DNA of 64,000 bases. It comes from Halictus rubicundus (lineage: Eukaryota; Arthropoda; Insecta; Hymenoptera; Halictidae). Under the pieces are notes generated by a model, which was given only the letters and a program-made list of their open reading frames with translations, ran no database searches and was not told the origin of the DNA. The DNA is taken from NCBI RefSeq assembly GCF_050948215.1, contig NC_135149.1, forward strand, positions 9,963,001 through 10,027,000. Direction: 5' to 3'. Shown here one piece after another: positions 1 to 13,269 of the stretch. Positions within the stretch are counted from its first letter, which is position 1. Each line of letters begins with the position of its first letter. The position numbers and the translations under genes were made by a program.

Positions 1-2318
1 TATAGCCACAAAATTGAAAAGTATAATAAAATGTATTCACAATGTTGCAAGACCTATACCCATATTTTAAGTGGTTGCAAAATACACTCCTCAAACAAAT
101 TTAAGGATCGCCTCTACGAACCCGAGAAATTGGGTCCATATAAAGTGATCATAACTCCGGCAAAAATTGTTGCATTTATAATTGTTAAGAAATCGCTTGA
201 AAGCTTGAAGTCTCTATTTTCAGATGCTTTTCTCAAATTTTCAGCTACGTTGCTTTTCAACACAGACTAGACTTTGACAGTTAGAAAAAATTTTCTTCAA
301 CTTCCAGACATCACATAGGGATAGATAAATTTTTTTGATCAATCGCGTTACCATCATTTGGAAGTGCCTGCTTTCCTGTGCAAAAAACGTGGTTGTTGAA
401 TATAGTGCGATTTTTTTATTTTGTTCGAGTTATGCAACATTAAAGCAAAAATGGTCTTTTAAATTTAACTGGCTCTAGAAGGCGAAAAAATCATCGTAGA
501 ATATTGTACAAAAAAGTAATGGAAAGAGCATTTCTTTCTCTTGGAGGTACTTGTTTTGTTTCTCTCAATGTAATTAACATTTCGACATACCAGATCTTTC
601 TGAAAATATGCTTAAAATTAGCATAATTTCCGTTTTTCATTCAACTCACTATATATCAGCGAGAAATAATCGCAATACCCACATCTTATGTTCAGATTGA
701 AGTTGAGATTTCGCCGATTTTTCACCTATGGCAAATGTGTTTGAAGTTACCGGTTCGCATAACAGGAGGCTAATAGCGCTAGTTCGTCACGTTGGCGTTC
801 GGCTCAAGCATGCTCTCTTATTCTACCTACCGTTGCACCACTTACCGACGCAACTGACGAAAACGCCCGAAGACAACCGAGTTACGACGATTGCTGCCTA
901 TCATAAGGTACGGTTTGTCGTAAGCTTTCAAATGAGTTCTTAATAATATCGATACAACAATTTTTGCCGGAATCATGATCACTTGAAGTTGACCCAATTT
1001 CTCCCAATTTCAATTTTTTAAGGAGTGTATATTGATATATATTCTCAGACCTAGGATATACACTGAAATAGAGTGTTGCAAGTTCGTGAAAATGAATTCA
1101 GAACAGTGGCAAAACCGAGTGCATTGTAACGCATGCACAACCCACCAAAAATCCTGCGGGTGCCACTAATTCTCGGGTGAAGAAACCTTCCACAGCGGCC
1201 ATCAGTTTTCGACGCCACGAACCTGTTACACATAATTCGCGCGTTGTTAACAGCAACGCAGCAGAATTGCAACAGCCTCATGTGTGTAGATTGTATCCAT
1301 GGGCGAAATTTCACGGGTAGCTAACACGGCCGCGTAATTTCCCCGGTCGAATGGACACGGTAAACGAATCACGCTGCAGCCGGTGCGAACGCGCGAAACT
1401 TCAGCATAACGTCATAAATTACGAAGGAGGTTTAACGTTCTTCCATCCGCGATTTGCTTCCGCATCATCGTGTGGATAGCTGCTGCGAATATATAAGCTG
1501 ACGGGGGTCCGATTCAACAGGTGCTACTGTAACATGCTAAACTATGAAGACTCGAGTGCGAGGCGGTGGTGTTGTGTGTGTGTGCGTGGACGTGCATGCG
1601 TCGAATAAAGCGGCGAAAAAGATCCATGTTAATATCGGATAAAACGGGATTAAATTGATGAAAGGCTTCGACAGGAATTCGCTCGTGTTCTAAAAAATTC
1701 CCCTTGGGCACAAAGACCGCCTTGTTATCGAACGCTGTGAAAATTATTGTTCGACCTTTCTCTGGACTCTTTACTCAGCTGTAACTGAGCGGAAAATTAA
1801 ACTGAGCTTGTGATTTTTGAAGCGTTCTTTGAAGAGAGTTTGGGGTAAGGATAATTGAATGATTTCGTTTTGAATTGTGACCCAGCAGTGCTTGTGTTTG
1901 GGATTGTTCTAACCAATGATTATTATTTGTAAATATCCAATGGTATCATTTATTACTGTTAGACATACACGAGATTGTTTGTTCAGACTTAAAAATAAAT
2001 TTTTGTGCTGATATATTGCCAGTGTACTTGATTTGATTCAGATGTGCAAATTGTAAGATTGGAAGGATGCTCCGTACCATAATTTTAACATTTACATTTT
2101 TATTTCCTGAAGTATATTGTTGTGATTTATGGAATTTTTAAAGCTGCTGAATTCGCAATCATTAGCAGCATTTAAACGTTAATTAGAACGTCTCGAAGTT
2201 AGAATACAGATAAAATTTAATGCAATAATTGATCTATTTCTATCTGTTAAATAAGAAATAAATGTAAAAAATTTGACTAAAACTAAATATAAATAAGATT
2301 CTTTTACACTTAAAGCTA

Positions 2319-2452
2319 GGGTTAAACTTCACCTTGGCAACCCAGAAATGTTTAACTGTTTACTACATAATCATGTACATCTTGACGAGAAAATGCCAAA
2401 AATCACAGTTTGGAGGCGAAGAATTCATTGGTTCAAAAGTTATGCCAGTTAA
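2319..2452 (+). mobile_element. Foldback family, single arm (subfamily with TTCACCTTGGCAACCC)
   Basis: Carries gggttaaacttcaccttggc, cttgacgagaaaatgcc and ggttcaaaagttatgcc in order, like the 42599 copy. No second arm is found downstream. Confidence 0.65.
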
Positions 2453-2779
2453 TAGTTGAGCGATTACACCTCGTTCTGGGACAAGCTGTCGTCGAACAGT
2501 AATTAAAATATAGTCAAATCAGTAGGCTAATCTCAGTAGCCACGATCCACCTTTCAGCCCTCACCCCTCTCATTAATCTTCCTTCCGTATTCCGTGGCTC
2601 GTTCGTGGCAGTAATCTCGTGACGTTCGTCGATTAAATATAAACAAGTGCCCGTCGGATGTCAAAGCGGATGAAGAGCTTCGAAATAAAATCGTCGGCTA
2701 TGGGAATCAATTAACTCGGACGTCGCTGATGAAATGTTTGCACGCCGTTGCCGATACTTGCTGATACTCGGTTTGAAAC

Positions 2780-2840
<61 letters not shown>

Positions 2841-2853
2841 GAGAGAGAGAGAG
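2780..2853 (+). repeat. GA microsatellite
   Basis: About 74 bp of almost uninterrupted (GA)n with one C and one extra G. The open frames over it (Ser-Leu repeats) are artefacts. Confidence 0.95.
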
Positions 2854-3111
2854 GATGGCGGAGAGAAGAGGGGCTCTCGTTTCGCTGAAACAGCGTCGAC
2901 ATTACCATAAACTGATTAATCGATCCGAAATAACGGACGCAATAACGAAACAATTTGCACCGGCCATAAATCAAACTCATTACCATATTAATTTGAGGCG
3001 TGCAACGAAACCGTACCCGGCATCGATAGAACACGTCGAACGCCGGACGAGACTGGCTTTATTACTCCCGAGCGCAACACTCTGAATTTTTGATGCGCCC
3101 AACTAATTAAT

Positions 3112-3153
3112 TTCCTCCTCCTCCTCCTCCTCCTTCCTCCTCCTATTCCTCCT
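3112..3153 (+). repeat. CCT/CTC microsatellite
   Basis: Trinucleotide run of tcc/cct units with a few interruptions. Confidence 0.9.
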
Positions 3154-6100
3154 GCCACTGAAAACCCTTTCGACGGTTAACGGATAATGGCTCCGATAAA
3201 AACCTTTCGGTATTCCATGCGAGAACGACATCGCAGTGCCATACGTGGAATGCAGTGTCACAAGAGCAAAAATTGTTCATTAACCATATTACTTTGCCCG
3301 CGGGTCTCGCGAATCTTTCTCCCCGGAAAACTACAATTGCGATAACAGTGATTAACGTTGTGCCCGCCGATGGACGCAGATGAGTGACGCCACTGTATGG
3401 TCCCGATAAGAAATTAATTTTTTTGCTGATACTCTCAGAACGGGCAAGAATTTTAGTGATTAAAATTTCGCTTTGGTAGTGCGGTTTTTTTTATTTACGT
3501 TTTTATTTCGAGTGAATTTGTCTTGAATAATATTTGCGTAAAGTCTGTATTGGGTATAGAACTTTTGATACAGTTAAAATACGTTTTTTTTAAATGTAAA
3601 TTTCAATCTTTAAGAGTGATATATTGCTTCGACTTATTTTTCCATATTTCTATTACTTAAGAAATGAACAATAATTCTAGACGCCACGGAATAACAATTT
3701 ATTTTCTTCTAATATTAATGCATGAAGATTGAAGTACAAATAATATTAAAGTACAGTTTAGATTAAAACTATTTCTCGCCTTCGTACTTAATGCAAATAT
3801 ATAAACATCTGCAGTCTACTAATAATTTCTTGGCGCCGTTCCACGAGCAATTCAAGTGACCTCGTAAATTGAAGATAAATAATGGAACTGGTAACAAGAA
3901 GTGTACTGCGTTTCGTAACACGTCGGCTTAATTTCGGAGACATACTACTGCCACACAAAATTATCCAAATGAAATTAACTGCAGCATAAGTACAAATAAC
4001 AAACATTGAATTCCAACAACCAATGGTCAATTAAACAAACAAAAAGACGTAAATAAAACTTTTGCATATTTGCAAAACAAAAATATTACTAAAAAATACA
4101 CTCGGTGAATATTGAAATACGACGAAACGGAAATTCGTTTATAATAGAATAAACATGATGTATAAATAACGAAGATATATATTTAAAATAAACAAAACAT
4201 AGTAGATAAATATTACCTTCACACTTTCGGTACAATTTTTCATAAATGTTTTTAAACCTACGTTTACGTAACTTTTCATTTCGAAAGATCGTTTTATATT
4301 CGAGCAACATTTTTATAAAACACTTTGCTGAAATTCGTTTCGGCTATCCCCTTTGATTATGAATTATAATTAAATCATTTTTGAAGGAGAAATATTTCTA
4401 AAATTCTGAATGAAGAGTCTCTCATTTAATGCTGCCATGTATAAAGTATCAACCTATATATTTTGGGCAAGTACCGAGGCGAAATTATAAAGGCGAAGAA
4501 ATGCGATATTCCAGAAGGAAAGCATATCCCCTTCTCAATCTTTTGTTAAATTTCTTTGAACGGACAGGCTCCAATTAAATTACACCGTGAAAAGCCGGTC
4601 ATCTTGCTCGTTCTCCCTCATTATGAAAATTCCCAGCGTTATGCAGATTGGTTCATTACAGTCCCAAATCAGGTAATACATTAAACATTTTTCAAGCTTC
4701 GCAAATCCCACCAGCGTTCGCGTACTGAACCGAGGGGATGCGAAAAAACTTGCTACAAAACGAAACAAAATTATTCGTGCTTGTTCAAGAAATTCAATTT
4801 CAGGAAATATTAATTTAATTACTCAACACGTTTAATTTATTAATAACATGCTTGCGAAACTTTAATCGAAAAGTTACGTTCGATGTATGCATGAAAGTGT
4901 AAGTAATTTACATCTACCGGCGCGGCGTTCATTTGATTTTTAATGTCCTTTATTAAAATTCTATGATGCTCATCGAAGGACATTTTAATAAATTTTTTAA
5001 TAACCACAACAGTTTTAATTAGTTATTCAATAAATCGTCCCGGATAATGTAATCTCGTAATTTAAAATGAGATCACTACTTAAAAGCAGATTTCTGTACT
5101 CTCTCTCTCTCTCTCTTATTAAAATATATTAAAAATGTAATAGATTATAAATTCGTGGGCGTGTATGATAGTTGAAAATTTATAGAGTACCAAAAGACTC
5201 GTAACTCGATTTCAAACTTTATGCATTTTTAACTGAAACGAAAAATACATTTTATTAAAAGTAATAATGCCAGAAATTTTCTCTGTAATTTCATGTTGTA
5301 TTAAAATGATTGAGAGTTCAAATTAATTTCTATTTAACTTCATACTGTGATAAAACTAATAAGAGTACAAATAAAATTGAACTCCATACTGTATTATAAT
5401 TATTAAGGGCATAAATAAATTTTCATGTATCGCCTGCTTCTCGCAGTCGGAAGAATTTTATTTTGCATGACTATTGCGACTATTTCGTGCGACACGACTA
5501 TTTAAAGAAATGTCTGCTTTATTATTGGCACGGGGAAGCAATCGGTCGAAACAATTTTTTGCCGTGCTCCGATTTTTATGAACTAATGTACATTGAGGCA
5601 ACGAAGTGGGCACTGGCACGTAAAATATGAAGTCACGTTTCGTAGTCCGGCGAAGCACAAACGAAGCGTAAAATTGTAACCCGAACCCGTCGAAAAATTA
5701 CCGACGAAGGAGTCATCGAAAATTCCGTCACGCGATGCAGAACCGATACGGCCCACATTCTCATTTCCGATCGCCCCGGAAAGATACACGAAACCCTGGA
5801 ATTGAGTTTCCCGATTCGGCGAACTTCTTGGCGAAACCGGTGACCGAAACTTCCATCAATATTTGTAAAATACACGGAGAGATTATATTCAAATGTTCGT
5901 CCAAATGAGACCAGGAAATAAAGAGTTCCTTTGGACTGAAGATTAGTTTTCTCTTCGTCCGATATTGCGGTCTTCATTTCACTTTTTCGTAGAATCAAAA
6001 CTTGTACTTCTAAGATTTCTTATCATTTTTAGCTGCCGGAGACTTAATAGACTTTTTAATGACTGTGCCGTATCAAAAAGGAATCCATTAATGTTTCTTT

Positions 6101-6936
6101 TAAATATTAAATCTGAAAACATTATTGCGTTGCTTTATTTCAGTTAACTTGTTGACCCACGAATCAAATTTTGATGGGTATACAAATTAAGAAATTGATT
6201 AAGAAATCCTCAGCCATTAATGATCCATTGTTTATTGACGGTTATATAACTACTGAGAAATTAAATGTTAATTGCGAATTTTGATAGATTCTGAATTTAT
6301 ACAAGCTTTCGCAAAAAGATAAAGAACAATGAACAATAGAATTAATTCAAGTTTAATTTTTGTTGTAAAGAAATGTTATTGCAAGCAGTAAAATTGTATT
6401 TTTGATAAATTTGTCTAGAAAAATACCAAATTGTACATAGAATTGTAGATTCTCCGAGGTATTTTAGCAATTGTATTGGATGGAGAGGCAACGTTTACGC
6501 TGTAGTTGTTTTGTTAAATTTGTAATGATCGTCTAACCACAGGCAGGCCACTCACGCTTTAATATCTTATGTGTTTTCGGCTTTTGTACGTGCCTGGCTA
6601 CGCAATCCCATTAAATTTTGCATACTGAACCTGTTGCATTAGCTTTGTACATTTGTCTGACCATGTACGAACTTCATCCCTTACTTTCATACATTTCATT
6701 TATTACCGCGATATCCGGAGAACATTTCCTGCAGTTTCATGTTTTACGTTTACCCTTTCGATATATGTAATGTCTGGCTGCAAAAAGGTCATTTCCACTT
6801 ATTATATTTTACAAAATGTTAAATTAAACAGTTAAATAGTTTGTAGGTTTATGAGACCTTCCGAGAAATGGACAAATTCTCAAAAATACGTGTGACAAGT
6901 AAAAAGAAAAGTGGAAGTCCTGAGAAAATGTACATA

Positions 6937-7265
6937 CTCTCCAAAATTAATCTTTTTAACGAAAAACACAAAAATTTGTTCCATAATTTTATAAATATCT
7001 TTAGTACGTCTGATTATAATCAACTTACTTCACTGTACGATGTTATTGATTTTAAAATACGCATTCACATGAAACATGCAAAAACTTTTTAAATAAATAT
7101 GGCTACCAAAGTTAATGTTTTTGATTAAAAAGACAAAAATTTGTATCACAATTTTAGAAACCAGCCTGTGCATGTCTGATTAAGGACAACTTACTTCACT
7201 GTGTGATGAAATTCGTTTTAAAATACATATTTGCCCAAAGTATAAAAATTTGTAACTCTATGAAG
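6937..7265 (+). repeat. Tandem duplication (about 165 bp) just upstream of the receptor exon
   Basis: Two diverged copies share attaatctttttaac/gttaatgtttttgatt, acaaaaatttgt.tca, caattttag/aattttata, gtctgatta, caacttacttcactgt and gattttaaaatac/cgttttaaaatac. The second copy ends about 70 bp before the splice acceptor. Confidence 0.75.
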
Positions 7266-7335
7266 CGTCAAACGTTTTGCATTGCTTTTCAATATGAACG
7301 AAACTAACATCAACACGTTTACGTTTATGTTCCAG

Positions 7336-7478
7336 GTTCAATAAGCAATATTGACGGCGCCGAGTATCACTGCAATAAAACTGCAGTACGAAAGGTCATC
7401 AGCGGAGTCGTCGGTGCTGCCAGCTCCGTCACATCCATCCAAGTAGCGAACCTTCTGCGACTTTTCCGAATACCTCAG
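7336..7478 (+). CDS. Metabotropic glutamate receptor-like exon (ligand-binding domain, upstream exon)
   Basis: Internal coding exon of a class C GPCR. An acceptor (ttccag) ends at 7335 and a strong donor (gtacgt) begins at 7479. Two bases complete a codon from the previous exon, then 47 codons run open to CAG. The peptide contains VANLLRLFRIPQ and the loop GVVGAASSVTSIQ, which align with the mGluR Venus-flytrap lobe 1. Codons 29-30 (Ser-Ser) lie where mGluR1 Ser164/Ser165 contact the amino acid ligand. An NKT glycosylation sequon is at codons 13-15. The 3' end is phase 0 and joins directly to the exon at 41165. The protein would be a plasma-membrane receptor for glutamate or a related amino acid. 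The sequence reads more like insect mGluRB/mangetout than mGluRA; that subtype call is from memory and less certain than the family call. Confidence 0.92.
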
Positions 7479-8159
7479 GTACGTGCTGCGAATGTCGTAT
7501 ACCTTCCACGGCGTTTCTCGATTCGTCTACTTTCCAATCTTACACACGGTGATTCGGAAATCGCGTCAACACATTTTCGAACACGGCGCGCGACGTCCGG
7601 ATTTCGAAATAAAAAGAATTCTTGAGTAATATAATTCTTAAGTTGTTTAAAGGCTAAATCGAGTTTCAATACTTTTTACAAATTTCTACCTATCTTTTAA
7701 AAATACTCCTTATACTGTGTTTTAAACAAATGGCTATGGTTCTAAACATGACTGTGTTTATAACTAATAGGAAAAATATAGCTTCATTCGATTTATATAT
7801 GTAGAACCGCGAGTCACGAAGTATCGGACTTGTTTGTAATGCTTATTCCTGACGTCGTTAAAGTTTATGGGACCTATGATATGCAACGATTGTTAATATT
7901 GTATTTAAAAAATATTTTTTTATTGCTGAAGGTACGTAGAAACATGCCTAAAAATTTTAAATACGTACATACTTTCGCTTAATAGTTCCAAAGAAATTCC
8001 AAAGATCGCTCTGTAAATGCACTTTACTACGTACTGCATGATATATGGTTGACCTGTACTACTGAAATCAAACTATAAAATATCTAAGTGGCTGAAACAG
8101 GTATCGTGGCATAATAATTGTGACTGTAAGTGATTGTACTTTCACCATTGATCATTATA

Positions 8160-8450
8160 AATAAAATTTATTGTAGTATCTCTCAAAAAAGTAAGGTACA
8201 ATATGCAGTACAATTTTTTAATTTAACGTAGATTCGCTCCATACAATTTTGAGTTATTTATTTTGCAATATAATCTGCAGAACGCAGCCAAGAATCTTTC
8301 AATCTAATGCAGAGAAGTAGCAAATACAATTTCCAGTATCATATGGTATATTGTCTTTGCAAATATAAAATATAGGACGCGGTAGAAAATGTTTTCATTT
8401 AATTTAGATGAACCACATACAATTTCGAGTATCATATGAATACTCATATT
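8160..8450 (+). repeat. Degenerate repeat of TACAATTT-type units
   Basis: Phrases such as gtacaattttttaattta, catacaattttgagtta, atacaatttccagtatcatatg and catacaatttcgagtatcatatg recur. The last two are near identical and about 90 bp apart. Eroded tandem repeat. Confidence 0.5.
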
Positions 8451-8511
8451 TCATCTCTCAGTCTAGACTATAGAGCACAAGAGAAATTCTTCTTATTTTT
8501 CGGTATCTTAA

Positions 8512-9270
8512 TTGAAGATCAAGCTTATCTCTGCCAGCGATCCTAGTCAATTTACCAGCACGAAGATGCTTCTGACGATAAATCGTTCTCGATTCACGAG
8601 TCACCGGAGCCCGGTAGAGGGGCTAATAATCCAGGTAATACGTACCGGTGGTTTCGCGAGAGATTCATCATTTCGCGTGATCATGTCCGCCCGTCCAGGG
8701 GGCTTCGATTTAATCAAAAAGTTTCATATAAAGCTGCGCAACCGCCTCTCTCATCCTCGAAAGGATCCGTTCCCGACACCAAAAGTCGCGTTTCCCGAAA
8801 GAATGGGAATACTAAGCAGCGAACTGTGAACACTTCCCGTTCCTGCGGAAACCTCGGCCTCGAATCGTTCGACTGCGAAATCGTCTTCCTTGGCTGGGGC
8901 GATTCTTATCCCCTCGGCCTCTCGATTTAATATATCGAGAACGCGAGATGATGGAATTTTTAATTTCGTCCACCGACCGACGTCCCGGCCGAGCCGGCAT
9001 TAAGGGCTCCAAGCTCGATAGAACAATAGAATTGTTGCTCTTGTTCGGGAAGTGGGCCCGATCGATACAGTTATCGACAAATGTGCCAGCCGTCCCGCTA
9101 ATTGCGGCGACTATGAGAAAACCGAAACGTGACCGGAGCGGAGATTCGAAGACGCACCGCTCGCACGTAATCTCGGATAAATGGACGTTTAATGACCGGT
9201 CTGGGCTGAAAGACGCGCTACGACGACGTTGGGGCGTGATAGCTTGTAATTGGGAGCTCCACCGTGATTA
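8512..9270. other. GC-rich island in the large intron
   Basis: Clearly richer in G and C, with many cg steps, than the flanking AT-rich sequence, and about 1 kb downstream of the first exon. Several overlapping open frames occur in both directions, as expected by chance in GC-richer DNA, and none shows a known motif. An intronic regulatory element is possible but not demonstrated. Confidence 0.35.
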
Positions 9271-9279
9271 TAGTTGATG

Positions 9280-9545
9280 TTTTCTATTTTATTTTGCTTG
9301 GTAGATTTTTTGTTGAATAGGTAGAAACGACGTCTGACTAAAATTTTACTTGTTTCACTAGTTCACAAACTGGTTCAATGTAATGAATAGGCTGTATTCA
9401 GAGCTCTGTACTGATTGGAATTACCATTTTCTATTTTTTGTTGCTCGAGAGATTTCCTATTGAATGTATACAAGCAATGTCTGACTAAAGTTGTATTTAC
9501 ATCACTAGCTGGCAGACTAGTTCAATGTAATAGGACATATATTGA
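9280..9545 (+). repeat. Tandem duplication with a period near 147 bp
   Basis: Shared phrases in order: ttctattttttg, gagatttcctattgaat / gtagattttttgttgaat, tgtctgactaaa, actagt and ggttcaatgtaat / agttcaatgtaat. The gtctgactaaa motif recurs at 9332 and 9479. Noncoding. Confidence 0.7.
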
Positions 9546-10344
9546 AAAAGAAATGATTTCAACCTCGTACATGAACACTTTGGTGAGACACGTTTTGGCA
9601 AAGACATCATACCGTCACTATAAAATTTCTGCGGTTTTTCATTAAAATACTTTTCAATGGTGAATAATATAAACATATCCACGACACGAACTTATGGGAC
9701 GACCTAATAGACTAACAGCATCAAAAGTAATTGCTACCGTTTTCATTAAATTGTCGCGAATATTACACGAAATTGTTAGGAAGGTAAGAATATTTACAGT
9801 TGCTAATTGTGTTCATAATGTACTCATTGCACAGTCAGAGGTTTCCGTTACTTGGTTAATTGACTCTTTGAGTGCTCGCACACGGGCCTTTGAATATTTT
9901 TAATGTAATTTCGTAGTGTATGAAAGCCGTGGATACATTGTCTGTAGGGCGAGTTTGAAGGTGATGAAGTAAATTTTCGACAGACAAAGGGAATTTCATC
10001 GAGTATAGCACTGCTTGAAAATTGCTAGTCAAAGGAGGTCTGCTTTGTATGTAGTCTGACATTCGTTAGGAATCGCACGATGCGAGTGGAATATTAGATG
10101 AAAACAGGAAATAAGATTTTATGTAGTCACGTAGACAGTGGATTTGTATGAACTGGGTAGAATGGCAGACTGAAAAGAGGAAAGCGAGAGAAACAAATGA
10201 AGTGTTTCAGAGAAAAGAGGAAACGTCTGCTTACGGTAAGACTACAAAGAAACGTGAACAAGAAGTTGAAAGGAAGCATAGAATTAGCTGAGAAGAGAAA
10301 GAGGATTGTGCACAGTCAGACAACATAGAATATTCTTAGAATTC

Positions 10345-10374
10345 GCACGCACACACACACACACACACACACAC
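10345..10374 (+). repeat. CA microsatellite
   Basis: About 13 ac units after a single variant cacg step. Confidence 0.95.
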
Positions 10375-11399
10375 ATTGCAAATGCATTAAATCGTCACAA
10401 ACTGGCGGACTTGAATCTAGTTACGAGTAACGGAAAAAACAATTATCAAAATAATTTCTAAAATTTTTATAACATGAAATCTTCTACCAAGTTGCATCCG
10501 GTTCAATTTCAAGAGGTTCACCGAGTAATTAGTGGAATTAAATTACTGGGAACGTCGAGTTAGACGGATCGTTGCGGCGATACTTTCGTGTCGACCATTC
10601 ATATGCATTCTTTGATGCATATTAATGCGCCAAGGCCACTTGGACGCTGAGTCTGAATAAAAAATGGTGACCGGGCGCCCGTAGATTCGCAAGCAGATTG
10701 CACGGCACGCGGTAATTCTACATCAAACGAGTACTCGGCAGATAGAATCCCCAAGTGGGGCATTGCGGGGATGACAGAGCGTGAGAGAATGGTGGGGACG
10801 GGGATAACAAAGACGGGCGCGAAGCGTTCGCGAGATGACTTCTTACGCCGCCGCGAATTTTCATTTTACGGTGGGGGAGTCAAAGAATTGACTCGCCGCG
10901 ACTCGTCGCAAATAAATATTCGCTCCAGTTCACTTATCCGCTGATGGAGAGCAGCCGGGGAGACAGACGATAAGCAGCACCGACGCTGTTCTTCATCTTG
11001 ATGCCATTCGGTTTGTAGTTATACACAGAGGCTCGTTACTCGTGCTGTGACGTCGCTTGAAGGAAACATGAGAAGAAGGGAAAGTGAAGATAGCTTTTCA
11101 GACGTTCGGTCGTGATAATGGCATTCTGCGGACGTCTGGATTAATTGCACTAGAAAGGGAACCTAATGAACATTCATGTGTCTCCAGGTTCGTGCCTGAG
11201 GTTCTATAAAGTACTCGAACATTGAATTAAAAAAATTGGCTTCTGCGTTCTACACGTTACTTTGACAAAGGTATTAAAGTGAATATTACTTTAAATGATT
11301 TGTTACTAATATATAATGATCTCCAAGTACAATTATTAGACTAAACTACTTATTTCAGGTGTTTGAATATTTTTTAATTGATTCGCAGTAGTACAGGTC

Positions 11400-12040
11400 A
11401 ACTATATATCAACAGAGGGAGTGATCTTTGGAATTTTTTATTGAAAAACTGAACGAGTGTACATGCTTGAAATTTTTATCGGTTTTACATTTAAACCGAT
11501 GATTAGCCCCGAAGAGAATAAAAAATATGGTAACAACCAAAAATAAATTTTAATCACACTACCAATATTTGTTATTACTTGAACTAACACGGCTTTACAC
11601 TTTTAGGAAGCTATAGTACTGTTAAAAGACAAATGTCTCAGCAAGTCCTCAGTTTAAAAACACAAATGAGAAATCTACCTCAAGATTAGTTCGCGTTACG
11701 TATAGAGCAAAGTGATTTACAGAGCTATGGAGTCTTCCTATAAACAGTTGAACGAACGAACATACTTGAAATTTTTGCACATATTCGTACATATCTTTTC
11801 CAATACAAAAGTACCTCTAAACTTTTCGTATTCAAATCAACTTGTAGTTGAACAAAATTAAAGAACAAAATTAAAAATCGACTAGTTTCGAACCACCAAA
11901 CACAAGCCACCATTCGTAGATCCTAAAACTAAATCTTAAGCGCATTATCAATACTCTGTACTATCCAAGCTACCATAGACTCACGTTCTCCCGAAGTTAC
12001 TGGACTGTTAAAAGATAGTTTTCGCAGCAAGCTTGCAACG
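11400..12040 (+). repeat. Diverged tandem duplication of about 310 bp
   Basis: Copy 1 (about 11400-11680) and copy 2 (about 11710-12040) share gagtgtacatgcttgaaatttt / gaacatacttgaaattttt, aatcacactaccaatattt / gcgcattatcaatactct, agctatagtactgttaaaag / agttactggactgttaaaag and cagcaagt. Noncoding. Confidence 0.5.
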
Positions 12041-12648
12041 TTGAAACGTCGCCGTCTGCATTCGTGTCGAGGAACTAGTAGCACAAGCGTTTTCACGGAC
12101 GAGATACCCGCGGGGTATCGCGTAATATAATGTTATCAGGAAGACTCATCCCTTTGTTGCCCATAACGCAAACAACTGATCATACTGTACACACATGTGC
12201 CCGGCACGGTATTTTTAGTGTTTGATTTCTGCTTTGTTCCCGGCAAAAGAACGCGGTAGCAGGTTTTAGGCTTGCGCGACCTGATTCGTTCTTTTTGTTA
12301 TGTACGTGATCTCCCGCTAGCCGGTAGCGAACGGATAAAAAGAGTGGCTAAACAAAAGGAGGCATCGCAAACGGGGCCGCACAAGTTGCGCGCGTGAGCG
12401 CCTGCTGCTCTTGCATTGTGCACCGGTTGACGATAGAAAAAAAACCTTAACCAGGAGGCTGTCATTCTCTTCAAATGGGGGGAGTTAATAAGAAATTATA
12501 CCAACCGCGGTATGTTACTTCACGGTTCCTTTCTTTTTTCACATTGCAATTGACTTGTTAAAATTATCACGACAGGAAGTAGATTTTCATTTAATTTCTG
12601 TTTCTTACAATTACCGTATTACTTTAGCCGAACTTCACTTTCTGGGAC

Positions 12649-12797
12649 TTAAAATTGCTCAACTTTAAACACGTATAACTTTTGAACCAGTAAATTCCTC
12701 GCGTAAAACTTGGATTTTTACAATTTTCTCGTCAAGATCTACAGGATTATATAAAAAATAGTTGAAATTTTTTTATCCCAAAAGGTGAAGTTTAACG
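12649..12797 (-). mobile_element. Foldback family, single arm, reverse orientation
   Basis: Reverse complement of the family arm: acttttgaaccagtaaattc, cttggatttttacaattttc, ctcgtcaagatctacaggat and aaggtgaagtttaac at its outer end. One arm only. Confidence 0.68.
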
Positions 12798-13269
12798 TAG
12801 ACTTTTCGTTTGCATAAAGATCCGCAGTCTAGTCATTAGCTTGCAGAACGCCACCCGTTCCCATAAAGTGCATATAAATGAAGGGGAAGCAAAATTTTGC
12901 CATTCGGGATGGCAAGCAAAAACAGCGAACGACTCGGTAGCGAAATTCAAAATTTCACCTAGATGGAAGTGCTTAGTACAATGAAGTAGCGATTTTCTAA
13001 CTAGAGAGATATCGAGCACGTTGGCAAGCGCGTAATGTACCGCTTAGTAAACGTATAAGAATCGCCGCTCTACAAACGGAACTGTTGCCGGAAAAGGAAA
13101 CAGCCGGACGTTTCCGAGCTGATTCCACCGGTGGAATCTTAAAATTACGCATCGTCGACGCCGGGAAAACCAGAGAGAATCCTCGTGTCTGGGATTAAGT
13201 GGGACGGAAATAACTAGGGGCCTCATCAGTCCGTCGCTACATCCTCGCTAAGAATCTTTGCTACTTCCG

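Larger units (their letters stand above)
1..7335 (+). other. Upstream intron of the receptor gene (partial)
   Basis: No coding segment of the receptor or any other protein is recognisable here. The following exon starts in phase 1, so at least one more exon lies upstream, apparently before position 1. The stretch holds a foldback-family arm (2319-2452), a GA microsatellite (2780-2853), a CCT tract (3112-3153), a CT tract near 5099-5117 and a tandem duplication just before the exon (6937-7265). The remainder is AT-rich sequence in which I see nothing. Calling all of it intron is inference; a 5' noncoding or nested feature could be hidden. Confidence 0.6.

Noticed and set aside
2711..3034. Ser-Leu repeat protein on the minus strand
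   Set aside because: Translation of the GA microsatellite.
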